A stretch of 64,000 nt of DNA from Spongilla lacustris (lineage: Eukaryota; Porifera; Demospongiae; Spongillida; Spongillidae): contig OX442421.1 in assembly GCA_949361645.1 (NCBI GenBank), forward strand, positions 8,061,844 through 8,125,843, in the 5' to 3' direction. A program made the position numbers and the translations under genes. Numbering within the stretch: position 1 is the first letter of the stretch; the number at the start of each line of letters is the position of its first letter. Shown piece after piece: positions 34,962-45,786 of the stretch. The notes beneath the pieces were generated by a model that did not search any database, had not been told where the DNA came from, and saw only the letters and a program-made list of their open reading frames with translations.

Positions 34962-36409
34962 CGATACGTTTTGGCAGTTCTCTCACCCTTTTATCCTGAG
35001 GTTTTAATATCTGTCAGGTTGAGAGTATAGGAAGGTTACATAAAGACACAAATCTTAACTAACCTGAAAGGTACACAACAAAGACTCATCTATGCTCATG
35101 TAAGCTCCTGCATTGTCAAGTTTTTCTTTGAAATTTGGTGCAGAAAATAAGGTGACCAATTGTAGTTTAGCGAAAAACTCATGTCCATCTTTAACCATCT
35201 ACAGTACAGAATCATTCAAGGTATTGGAAGTAGCCCATGTTACAGTGAAATAGAAGTGACTTCTACATCATACTAACACAGACCATCATGCCCTCATAAA
35301 GCAAGGTACACTTACCTGGTTACCCCGACAAATTAGATCAAGATCATGTTTTGTTAAAAATTTGGAAACAATTTCTGTCCCAAATGTGAAGGACACTCCA
35401 CTGTCATTTTCTCCCCATCCTAATGTTTCCTTGTCAGGATCTGCCCACAGAAGATCACACAGCAATCCCTGATCTGGAACATCTGTTGGACGCATCATTC
35501 TACGGATCTGTTCCATTGATTGTAGGTCTGGAGATAATCCTATAATATGAATGATTAACTGGCTATTAAACAATGAGCCGAAACATACCACCATGGCAGC
35601 AGAATATTCTATGATGGCAGCAACTGGTAGGCAGTTAAAACAATCATTGAATGTTTTCCATAAACGTATGTTATAACGTCTCTTGCCTGCAGCGTTGGAG
35701 ATACAAGATCGGGGTTCATTGTATAACAGATCTATATCAAATAGCAATAAATGATTTTGGATGCCATTGTGTCATGCAAGAGTACAGAGATTTGAAATAC
35801 AGGTATTGAGAACCATATTTGGATACATACTTCTAAGGGGAAAGAGAATGACTTACATTCATCACACAATCCATGTTCCCTGTTCATCCTAGTACACTCA
35901 TGGTTTCCACGGAGAAGAAAAAAGTTCTCAGGGTATTTGATCTTGTATGCCAATAACAAACACATAGTTTCCGAAGATTGTTTCCCAAAGTCCACGTAGT
36001 TCCCTAGAAACAGATAATTGGCCTCTGGGGGGAATCCTCTATACTCAAATAGCCTCAGCAGGTCATAATATTGACCATGGATATTTCCTAGGAGATAATC
36101 ACCAAAATGTGAATGTACCTGTATGCAAATCCCAGCACATGCACCTCACCCAAAACCTTTATAGGACCTTCTAGGTCCAGGAGCATAGGTTGCACAAGAA
36201 ATATTTCACGTGACTTGAGACACAACCCTCGAATTTCACTTTCAGTCAAATGCACATTTTTTCCAGGTCTGCTTCCTCTTGCTATATGTATTGCAAATGT
36301 TTCTACATGTTAGTGTGCACACATTGTTTACATCAATACCTTCAAGTAGCCTCTGAATAATGCTCTCCACATTTAATGGCTGTTGTAGTGGCTGTACATA
36401 AAGGAACAT
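34962..36409 (-). pseudogene. PPP1C-like: PP1-like copy C, frameshifted
   Basis: Exons are 36340-36409, 36150-36281, 35857-36087, 35589-35686, 35316-35539, 35064-35198 and 34962-35010. Exon 4 is 98 nt instead of 105: seven bases are missing in the IIDEKIF codons, so the frame runs into IIEYSAAMV. The usual start codon is lost; an upstream ATG (36407-36409, MFLYVQP) could replace it. Further changes: D64 to Asn (GNIHG), D92 to Asn, R96 to Phe, R221 to Ser, H248 to Asn, and a disrupted [14 protein letters not shown] loop. The seventh exon has a phase-1 donor G|GTTCGT that would fit the exon at 34768. Confidence 0.8.
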
Positions 36410-36456
36410 CACAATCTGCACGCAGTGCACAATGTGATGGTGTCACACGTGCACAG

Positions 36457-36747
36457 GAAAAATTTATAAATGTCCAGCCTAGATTTTTTTAGGCTGTTTT
36501 TAACAAAAACCCATCCTGGAATGGAGTGTCTAGTATGGAAATAGCGTAAGAACCATCCTGGGATTGAGCATCCAGGGTGCAAATAAATATGATTCTACCC
36601 TTGTTCCGTGAACAAAAACAACATGGGTTTTGCACTATTCCCACACTGGACGCTCAATCCCAGGATGGTTTTTACGTTATTAGGGTGGGGTTTTGTTAAA
36701 AACCAGCCTAAAAAAAATCCAGGCTGGAAGTTTATAACTTTTCCTGT
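36457..36747. mobile_element. About 290-bp MITE
   Basis: The ends CAGGAAAA.TTATAAA and their complement TTTATAACTTTTCCTG extend inward through a shared CCAGCCT / TTAAAAACAAAACCC arm, with an inner inverted pair around CCATCCTGGGATTGAG. No ORF. Confidence 0.75.
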
Positions 36748-37207
36748 GTTGTCCATCTAATCAGAGCATCCATCACTTTTATGTAACTACATGTCACATA
36801 TGAACTGATGCATGCATGCACAGAAGCCACACAGTATAAGGTCTGAGTGCAAATCGTATATTGTCATAACATTGCTGTGTGCACAAAATAGATCAGGATT
36901 ATTTTTAAACTCTCAAATTATGGTTTAAACCGATTTGTTTTATCTGTCCAGAAGACTCAAGTTGTGACAGACTTAATATTCTAGTTAATTTCTGAGGTAA
37001 TTTATACACGTACATGTATAGGCCTACATACAGATGTACTCAGACAGGGCTGCCAACCCTCAGAGATTTTCCTTGAGTCCCAAGGTTTTGAATCACAATG
37101 AAATGATTTTTATTTTGATAGGCTGGCAAACTTGTTCAGAATGACATCCATTACATTTGTATTAGGGCAAGTGCAATGTGAATTATTCAACTTCTATAGT
37201 CCCATAT

Positions 37208-37290
37208 GTAGCTACTCACGTACTCTGCTATCAATAGACCTTTTGCGGCGTCATCCCGGACTGGTTCAAAACATCGGTGGCCATGATTTC
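37208..37290 (-). promoter_or_regulatory. Conserved block upstream of PP1-C
   Basis: Closely matches 17055-17130, including ATGGCCACCGATG, TTTTGAACCAG and the GAGTAC|GTGAGTA end. Its survival upstream of a decayed PP1 copy is expected if the whole unit was duplicated. Confidence 0.5.
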
Positions 37291-37677
37291 CCGTAGTCTC
37301 GGCCCCAGGCCCTGATTCCCACAGGTGCGGATGGATTACATCACCGCTACGATACTTCTAGTGCGCCTGATTTTTATTTTTTAGGTGCACAAGCAGAACG
37401 ATGCACGGCTGTTTGCTGCCATACATTTTGTGGACACTAGGTTATTTATCCTAAATGATTACGTCGTGCCTTAGCAACGCCCATGCCCGGCCTTGGCGGC
37501 CGGTTTCCAGTCCATGTAATACTGAATTTTAAAAGTGAAGCAAATGCACTTACTATATATACATTTATATATATAATTATAATTATATATATAATTATAT
37601 GTCCAATGGGTATGCAATTTCTCATACTTCCCATTTTTACATTACATGCTAATATATCATCTGGTGTAGCCACATGT

Positions 37678-37766
37678 ATGATTAATATTGTGATCAATAA
37701 TAAGACCAGTTCCATTATAAATAATATAGTGGAACTGGTCTTATTATTGATCACAATATTAATCAT
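37678..37766. repeat. Perfect long hairpin
   Basis: Two arms of about 39 bp, starting ATGATTAATATTGTGATC and ending GATCACAATATTAATCAT, are exact complements around a loop of about 10 bases. It is either a very young MITE or a hairpin-RNA locus. Confidence 0.8.
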
Positions 37767-38072
37767 TTGATAACTATAGCTAATTGAAGCTGTAAAAGAT
37801 GCTGCCTCTGCAATACGATTATGTCAGTTGGGTGGCATGTGCAGCTTCCACTGCTTGATATGGCTTGTGACAAGAGTTTTAGTTTAATTCAATTGCAGAA
37901 TTTTTTTAAATTCTAATGAACAATACACATGCATACATTCTAAACAAAAGAAACAAAAGTATATATGTACATTACATAAAATTTAATGCACTGTGATCTA
38001 CTGAAGTATGGAGGAGGGGAAAATGTACATTGTAAACAGAAGGAAAAAAAAGTTAAGTTTACAAATGTCACA

Positions 38073-40521
38073 CTATGAGCGTAGGGCATCTTGCAGTTCA
38101 TCAGCCAAAGTGTGAAGGTCAACATCTCTAAGCACTGCAATAAGAATGTTCCAACTAATTGGCTTCATCCCAGTCCCATTGATCCATCTTCTGAAGATTT
38201 CAGTAATGACATGCTCACCATTAAAGTGATGTTCCATTTCAAGTGATTTAACAATATCTCCATTATCATCATCAAGAAGTAATATTCCAAGGTCATTATA
38301 TTCTGTACTACATTTCGTGATGATATTAATATTCCTTTCATTGTTAGGAAATCTGATTAGCAGTTTTAAGGAAGGTTGATCTGTTCCTGAGAGAGGGAGA
38401 GAGTAACCTAAGAGCAATTACTGCATGTATTTAATGTTACATACAATAGAAGACACCTACCACAAATTACGACTTGCTTTTCACATGGCTCTTGTATTTG
38501 TTCTTTTGCAAGCCAAACAGTGTGCTTTACAGTAAGATCCATGACATTATTTAAACAATGGGTACATTCTGCCTTGCTCGAATCTTCCTCATAAGGTATG
38601 GCTGCATGTTTGCAAGATTCATTGGAGCAGATAAAACCATCCTTCAAGTCCTTCCAACCACTGTAATGGAGTACTTCAGCACATGTCTTTATACCTTCAT
38701 GGATCAGTTTTCTAATTTTAGGGCATGCTTTGCCAGCATCCCCAGCATCAAGATGCACCTCTATGTAGGCCACTGAATCAATGATGGTGAAATTAGCAGG
38801 GAACTTTCTAAGCTTAAAAGAAACACAATTTCTATAAAGACAAACTGGAACATTGTATTTCTCCACCAAAGAACATTTTTTCTGTAAAAAAACTACCAAG
38901 CAACTGAATATTCCATAAGGTGCACATCTATTAGGAAAACATACTAAAAGTGGATACACTAGCTCTTTTTTTATACATATTATCTCACTACTCAGAGGAT
39001 CCAGAAGGGCTGGCATCAGGTACTCACCATCCTCCAAGGGAACCATAATAAAGAGATGTCTCATCAGTGCAGTGAAATACTCGACTGTAAAAACACCATC
39101 ACCAAAATGGTTTTTAAAGTGGTCATGAGAGAGAAATTGATGGCTGACTATAGCATGATCCCTGAACTTTGAGCACCAGGCATCCTTCACACCTTCGCTA
39201 CTCAATGATTGGGGCACATCACCTCCAGCTAGCTCATACTTACACTGGACTAGGTCTGTGATGACCTTCAGGATGACCTGAGGATCAGTGAATACCACAT
39301 CCCTAAGAGCTGGTACTTTATGGTACCAAAGAAAGAGGTTATACTTAACCATGTGGAGGAGAGCTGCTTCCAAGCCTTGCTCATCCATACCTAACCTCTG
39401 TGCCAGCTGTAGACACTTACTGAGGCTAAGAACACCTCGTGTAGCTGACCTCCTCATCTGCATCTCCAGACCAAACCACTTCATAGGGAGAGGAGGGGGA
39501 GTGTCCTTACTGCAATGAGCCACAATTCCTTGCCTTAACCTATTAGCAACTATTTGATCATATGAATCTGGGGTTTGACCATTGACCTCCCAAATTATCT
39601 CATTCCCAGATTTTCGAAGTAGATATTCTGAATTTACTGCATTTCTAACCATCTCATCCTTATCCTTCTTCTTCTCTGAACACTCATGCTCCTTATCCCT
39701 GTGTGTGCCCACTACAAACACCTGAGGATGGACATCTCTGGCACGGACAGCCATCATGCATTGCTCCAACACCTGCCTGTGTGAGGATGGGGACTGGTAT
39801 GGCTCTCCCACTGGCTGACCATCCTGCCCATAGAAATAGATCATGGGACAGTGGTCCAGCCTTTCAGAAAGGTTAACAGCAAAGAGGATTGCAGACACAT
39901 CTTGGACAAAGGCAGGCAAAAGCTCAAGAAACTGGGGCTGACCACCACTATCAATAAAGTGAACTAATTTCACATTGGGCACTTTAGTTTCTGTTATGTT
40001 TTTTAATGCCTCAATAAACAGTCTATCTACTTCATCAGCAGCTTGGTCATCAATGTGGAGCTCACTCTCTGAGGTAAAAACATGTACAGGAGGATTGATA
40101 GGAGATGTGGATTCTATGTGAACGAAACTCTCTGACATATCGTGTACAGCTTCACTTGTTGGAGCATGTGACTGGTGCTGATGTGATATGTGTGGAGTGG
40201 TGATTGGAGGAACTGAAGGCTCTACAAGATAGGCTCTAGTAAGAAGTTGTATTAGCTTGGCCTCATCCATGACTTCCCATATTCCAGCATCTTCCTCATC
40301 CACACCTGCTAGTATGGAGCTGATGGAGCCAACAAAGGCCTGGATGGGGTTATCAGCCAAACCTGTGCTAACACGACCAACTGTTCCATCTGTGTTCTCT
40401 GATAGGAGGAGCCTCTTGAGGTGGGTCTTCCCCACACCTGCTATCCCAAGCACCAGACATTTGATAATAGACATATTGACTGAACCTTGCTTCATGGCTT
40501 CTTCATACAGCTGCTGTGCCA
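38073..40521 (-). CDS. ROCO-type GTPase with C-terminal Death domain
   Basis: Two exons. 38461-40521 encodes a Ras-of-complex GTPase with P-loop GIAGVGKTHLK, switch motif DSGGQPQFLELLP and base-recognition-like VGTHRD, followed by a COR-like winged-helix and beta region (LSLSKCLQLAQRLG, HLFIMVPLEDGEYLMPALL) and a Cys-rich segment. 38073-38386 joins in phase 1 and encodes a Death-domain end (ITEIFRRWI..., WNILIAVLRD, LADELQDAL). Such proteins are thought to signal through Death-fold partners. The acceptor AAAAG|TG at 40522-40523 is phase 1 and would fit the linker exon of unit D at 43408, 2.9 kb upstream. Alternatively the gene has its own 5' exon within 40.5-43 kb; I see no other strong start. 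The ATG at 40627 is in frame but in sequence unlike this family. Confidence 0.82.
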
Positions 40522-40847
40522 CTTTTGTTGTAAAAGTGAAAAGTATTGGGAGAAAAGTGAAGTGTACAAAAGATATAGGTGATGATTTGACATATATTGA
40601 CAAGCGAAGGCAGCTACTATGTACCACTTATCCCAAACACTTTCTATTTGACTATGTAACCAATCTCACTTTCATGACCACTTTTGTTCACGAATAACAA
40701 CCAATGAAGTTAATTAAATGGTCACATCTAGTGCATAATGACAATGGGTGGGTTTTATATAGTTGCATTTGTTCAAATACATCTTGTTCATGCATGGCAA
40801 AGTTCACCCACACCAAGTCCAGGTGTATTTAACAATCTCTACATCTG

Positions 40848-40992
40848 ACCACCATCACAGACTCCACCCACCTCACTCCATCACTAAGTCAGTTATATAT
40901 CTGACAACCATCACAGACTCCACCCACCTCACTCCATCACTAAGTCAGTTATATATCTGACAACCATCACTAACTCCACCTACATGTACCTC
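40848..40992. repeat. Tandem repeat, 54-bp unit
   Basis: About 2.6 copies of a unit with ACCATCACAGACTCCACCCA and AAGTCAGTTATATATCTGAC. Confidence 0.85.
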
Positions 40993-41096
40993 CATCCCAT
41001 CACCAAGTCAATCCATAAACTATTTCCACATCTGGCTCAGGACTAACACCACACCATCATTTACTTTCATCACCACATCACCACCACCAACTTCAA

Positions 41097-42055
41097 GGTC
41101 GGGAATTTGTTAATGAAATAAACAACAATTTATTCACATTAGCAGGAGTTGAGCATCGTGTGAGTAGTGCGTACCACCCTCAAACCAATAGTCTGGATGA
41201 ACGCATGAACCAAACTATAACTAAGGCAATTATGAAGTATGTGAACAGTGAAATAGAAGATTGGGATGAACATACTGATGCAGCCTTATTCTCGTACAGG
41301 ACTAGTATTCATGCATCAACTAAGTACACCCCCTTTTTTTGACGTATGGAAGGGATGCAATCCTACCTGTATAGCGTACAAAAAAACCATCAGAAAAGTT
41401 TAGCTCAGTGCCTCAAGTGCAAGGTTTGGAAGGCTGCGATACTGAACAGAATCGTATGGATGAAATAAAAAGGATTTACATGTATTTAGCCGAATTGTGA
41501 TTCCCCAAGCCATAAAATTCATAAATGTAGCACAAACTAGGCAAAAGTGTAATTATGATAAAAGATGCACGTCAGCAGAATACTGTGAAGGAGATCTTGT
41601 ACTAAAAAAGAATATGAAAAATGTAGCAAGAGCAGGTGGGAAACAAGAAAAAGTGGTTAGGGCCTTACATTGTTGTTGAAAGATTTGACAATGGAGTATA
41701 CCTACTTATGGATATGAAAGGCAAAATGTTAGCAAAGCAGGTCAACTCCAAACAATTAAAGTTGTACAATGAATGAAAAGTAGTGAAGAAGATTGACAAG
41801 TTAGAACTTAACATACACTGTAGGCAACGAACAAGAGCATACAGCGGCAGTGCAATTGATCCAAACCATAAATTTGGAAGACACATCTCTTACTAAAAAC
41901 AGTGCTACATGTAGCAGCACATGATGACAATAATCAAATGCTGAATAAACAGCTGTATTCAACACATTTATTGCGTTTATGGAGGACAGGGGCAGCAATG
42001 CTAGGGTATTCTGCAAAGGAAGATGAAGATTTTGATGCAAATTATACTGTATAGT
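41097..42055 (+). pseudogene. Degraded gypsy-type integrase fragment
   Basis: Opposite in strand to the surrounding genes. It reads GREFVNEINN, then VSSAYHPQTNSLDERMNQTI and EDWDEHTDAALFSYRTS, a retroviral-type integrase core. A frameshift at about 41340 precedes YGRDAILP. A C-terminal part (YDKRCTSAEYCEGDLVLKK, then DNGVYLLMDMKGK) follows after another shift. The protein would have joined retroelement DNA into the host genome; it is now broken by at least two frameshifts. No LTRs or reverse transcriptase are seen nearby, so it is an isolated remnant. Confidence 0.8.
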
Positions 42056-42274
42056 ATTTTAAAAATACATGATTCGTTTTACCATTATATCCCTTCTAGC
42101 TATCAACATTAAATTTGAACATGGATGAGTATGCTCTAAGTAAGGACTTAAATGTGGCATTATGGTTAGATTACAGAAGCTTCAACAAGGAGAAACCTTT
42201 AAAAGAAATATATGATGGGATTTTGTAATCATTGATGAGCAACTCCATGCTCAATTTGATGAGTTTAAGCAGAA

Positions 42275-42386
42275 AAGGGATCAATGATGGTACAAATAGT
42301 CCTATATTTAACACTTTTGTAGTACGTATGTTTTATGTTGCTAAATATAGGACTATTCAAAAAAATTGTACCATTGTTGATCCCTT
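42275..42386. repeat. 112-bp inverted repeat
   Basis: AAGGGATCAATGATGGTAC...TAGTCCTATATTTA pairs with TAAATATAGGACTA...GTACCATTGTTGATCCCTT around a loop of about 35 bases. A small MITE. Confidence 0.75.
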
Positions 42387-42749
42387 GTTCCCTTCCTTTT
42401 TACACCACCATTGCCTTCAAATCCTATATACCACTAACTTTCTCAGAGAATGTTTTTATATCTTGTATAATTATATCAAGAACAGCTAGTTAGTACTGAT
42501 TTTAACAACTTGCCCCCCATTTTAGTGGTGAAATCCGTCTTTTGGTAAGTGAGTGATATGCTCAAATATATATATATATATACAATTATAATTATAATTA
42601 TAATTATAATTATATTATATCACATCATACATATAGTGTCTTTTGCTGTATCTATTACTTAATCAAAGAGCTTGACACCTATAATTAAGGTCATGTTTTA
42701 AGGTTTTGAGAAAAAATATTTATTACCCACAGTCCTTACATCACATATA

Positions 42750-43344
42750 CAGGGTGTTTCACAATCAAGGAAAATTGTTTATAAATTAACCACAAGCAGT
42801 TAATTAACTGGTTATTGTTTTTAAAAGTTCTAACAGCAAAAGAAGACATGCTGGTGAAAACAAATTAAAATAATTTTGAATGGTTAATTAATATTGATAA
42901 AAGTCTCAAAACCCCATATTATTGTTAATAAATGTAGGATGGATGGTTAGATAAAAGCTGCAAACTATATTTAATTAACTACTTCCGTTTAGAAGTTATT
43001 CAAAATTGAAATCTTGATTTTTTTTATTTTCGCTATGTACTTCATTTAGGGACCATAGTATCTTGATTTAGCGGTTTGAATTTATTAATAAATTAGGGCA
43101 GGTTGCTAGGAAATGTTGGAGCTTTTGGATGCCACTAAAATAGTATGTTTCTAATTAGGTGTTATCGGGAATTATTAATTCATTTTCGTTAATTTCAATT
43201 TCATTGATTTTTGTTAATTAATTTTTAGTTTTGTTTGCATCAACATTTCAGGCCGCGTTATTAGAGCATTTAGCAACAATTCTCAGTTAATTAACTGCTT
43301 GTGGTTAATTTATAAACAATTTTTCTTGATTGTAAAACACACTG
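42750..43344. mobile_element. TA-flanked MITE (CAGGGTGTTTC ends)
   Basis: It begins CAGGGTGTTTCACAATCAAG, has inverted ends of about 60 bp (…ACCACAAGCAGTTAATTAACT) and is bounded by TA on both sides, a pattern of Tc1/mariner-type MITEs. A second copy, split by a retrotransposon, spans 57294-60909. Confidence 0.75.
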
Positions 43345-43407
43345 TAATAATACTGAGTTGTAAATTGAATTTTTACTTCAGTTCGTCTTCGTTTTGATAC
43401 AACTTAC

Positions 43408-43853
43408 AGTGTTCTTTGGTAGGTTTCTGGGTACTAAGATGCAAATCTAGCACTCTGCAAAAATGATGACGAAGAGGCATAAGTACACACACACACATGC
43501 ATTTTCTTGGAGGGGGGAGCATCACCTTTTCTTTGCACATACTTCACACATGAATGGAGGAGGTGGGTCTGTTGGTGTAATACGACAGTTATTGCATATC
43601 TTGTTCAAGCAAATGGGGCACTGCATGCCACGATTGAAAATTAAGCCAAATTCCTGCTGGCAGACAGAGCAACACCTTGAGCCAATGCACTCTATCTGTT
43701 GAGCTCTCCGAGATTCTATTTCCACTGACAGAAGCCTGTAGCAATGGTTACATACGAATTTCAGGTACAGAGTTTGTCAAGTTGCCAAAGCCTACCTTAC
43801 ATGCTCTTCATCCCATGTGTTTAGTTCCTCAGCTGTGATTGCGCAACTCCAAA
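43408..43853 (-). CDS. RabBD/FYVE-like zinc-finger module plus short linker exon (unit D)
   Basis: Exons are 43796-43853 (58 nt), 43526-43735 (210 nt) and 43408-43454 (47 nt). The first two have the same lengths and phases as in units A and E. The finger reads CSVCQQEFGLIFNRGMQCPIC, then CNNC and CEVC. The linker is shorter (VLDLHLSTQKPTKEH) but keeps a phase-1 donor T|GTAAGT. It is followed on the same strand by the ROCO-Death gene rather than a kinase. Confidence 0.65.
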
Positions 43854-43897
43854 CTGTTTTGAAAGAACAATGTCCAGCATTGTAGTGTTTTATAAAC

Positions 43898-43962
43898 CCG
43901 CTCAATGTATGGGGAGGCGGTTGTTATATCATTGGAGCGAATTGAGCGCGGAAAAAGTGCAC
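43898..43962. repeat. Fragment shared with the centre of the 818-bp MITE
   Basis: CGCTCAATGTATGGGGAGGC and the following GGTTGTTATATCAT...GGAAAAAGTGCAC match 32470-32534 without the surrounding TIR arms. Confidence 0.7.
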
Positions 43963-44269
43963 TCACACATTACAACCACTATATCCTCCATCACAGCAAG
44001 TGAACTCAACAGCCGCACGATGCAAGTGAATTTACATTTAATACCTCCATTTAGTGGAGCCACCAGCTCTCTTACAGCTGGGGTTACATTGCCAGCAGGG
44101 CTGCCCACACAAGCTGGGGTCAGTAGGTATTATGCCAGTGGGGAGATGCCAACCCTTGCACTACAAGTAGTGAATTGCAGGTACTGTACATACACCTGCC
44201 CCTCTCCAAACACTACCAGTGGAACCAATAACCGTCACTGCAAGTGCCCCACACACTGGGACCAGCCCC

Positions 44270-44800
44270 CACGGCCCTCCTGCCCACTATCTGTCCTTCA
44301 CTGCATGTTGAGTCAACGACCCAGGGACCAATGGGGTCAACTCCCTCACTGCAAGCGGACAGAACCATTCATGCAAGTGAACTTAATAGCCCCACACTAC
44401 AAGACCAGTTAGCACCTGTGGAGCAATTACAGATGGAGTAATCAGGCTGCTAAAAAATCCCTGCAGGGTCATTGGGGACCCCCACAATAATGCATTCTGG
44501 TGGAGACTCCCAATATTAAGGGAGCTATCAACTGGAGTCGCACATGCCCCCCACTACCTATGGAACCATTAGCCCTCACTTAGCAGCCCCCATGGCCCTA
44601 TCTCCCACTACCTATCCTTTACTGAAAATTGTATCTGAGGCCATCTCCATCTGTAATTGCTCCACAGGTGCTAACTGGTCTTGTAGTGTGGGGCTACTAA
44701 GTTCACTTGCATTAATGGTTCTGTCCACTTGCAGTGAGGGAGCTGACCCCATTGGTCCTGGGCCGTTGACTCTACGTGCAGCGAAGGACAGGTAGTGGCC
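44270..44800. mobile_element. Inverted-repeat element
   Basis: The left arm (about 44270-44440) and right arm (about 44645-44800) are inverted copies around a spacer of about 200 bp (for example CAAGACCAGTTAGCACCTGT and its complement). The family also occurs at 25.92-27.94 kb inside the large transposon. Confidence 0.7.
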
Positions 44801-45234
44801 TAAAAACCAAATGGTCTTAATAATTTACTTCATTTTTTTAATTTGAGGCATAGAGTAGCACAGCCACAGGGCTTCCATTCATATTACATGGACATGCAGT
44901 TAAGGCTTGAAACCTGTTAATTTAGAAAAAAAAAACTAGTTGCAAAAGGTTATTTCATAAAAATTGTGGGTTAAGGTGATTGTGTTTAAAAAAAACACAG
45001 GTTGATTGAGGTTGTTTGTTTTAAAACAACAGGTTATTTAAAAATTATTTATGAACTCCATTCACCCTAATGGTGAGCCCACACACACTGTGTCTGAACT
45101 GAGATACTCACCATGTACTATTCAGGGCTAGGGTAATAATCAATATGTAACTTATTGTTTTCTCATCAGTGCCCAGCATTGTTGGAAGATGTGAGGTGCA
45201 CATGAAGCCACTTGCAAGTCTTCTATAAAATATC

Positions 45235-45370
45235 CACCGGTAGGTTGATAAAAAAAATTTACCAACCGGTTGAAGCAGTTATTCTAACCGGTTAAAGCGG
45301 TTCTTTCATTTTCGTAACAAGTTAACCAACCGTTAACTGGTTAACCACCGGTTAACTGGTTGACCGAACC
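45235..45370. promoter_or_regulatory. Cluster of AACCGGTT-like palindromes
   Basis: At least five copies or near copies of AACCGGTT / CCGGTTAA occur within 135 bp. AACCGGTT is the consensus of Grainyhead/CP2 transcription factors. It lies in an intron of unit D. It could equally be a low-complexity palindromic repeat. Confidence 0.3.
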
Positions 45371-45670
45371 TTTGGCACAAGCAGTTGCAAGCCTTACATA
45401 CTGTGCATTGATTTTTAGGGCACAGAAAATGCAATATTGAGCCCTAATCCAGGTCCCAAAAGAGGAAGCTTACAGTGCTCCATCATACACCCCAGCTGGC
45501 AGGAGGGGCCCTCCCTCCTTCCTCACCCACCCCACATAGCCTTCTTCATAACAGAGCTCTGCCTATTACCACACTACTTCCTAGGGAGAACCCTGATAAG
45601 GTCTCAGAAATTAATATGATGCACCTTTTAGTCTGAGTCTATCTCCCATGGCATCTCTCTACCGATGTAT

Positions 45671-45700
45671 AGCCCCCCCCCCCCCCCCCCCCCCCCCCCT
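45671..45700. repeat. Poly-C tract
   Basis: About 30 consecutive C. Shorter ones lie at the same place relative to other FN3 exons (46926-46938 and 61602-61612). Confidence 0.9.
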
Positions 45701-45786
45701 TTTGAAACATGCTGTAAATGTACTGATGTAAATAAGCAGCAGCTAGTATGTTTTTGTAACAAGATACACTATTTTAAAAATCTCAC

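Larger units (their letters stand above)
36410..38072. other. Spacer between PP1-C and the ROCO-Death gene
   Basis: No gene. It holds a MITE (36457-36747), the conserved upstream block (37208-37290), an AT microsatellite (37550-37600) and a perfect hairpin (37678-37766). 37010-37120 matches spacer sequence upstream of PP1-B and PP1-D. Confidence 0.5.
43854..45786. other. Intron of unit D between the zinc-finger and FN3 exons
   Basis: No gene. It contains a fragment of the MITE centre (43898-43962), an inverted-repeat element (44270-44800), a cluster of AACCGGTT-like boxes (45235-45370), a dispersed C-rich repeat (45425-45540) and poly-C (45671-45700). Confidence 0.55.

Noticed and set aside
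41665..42040. Minus-strand ORFs over the integrase region
   Set aside because: They are shadows of the plus-strand integrase remnant, which has clear motif support.
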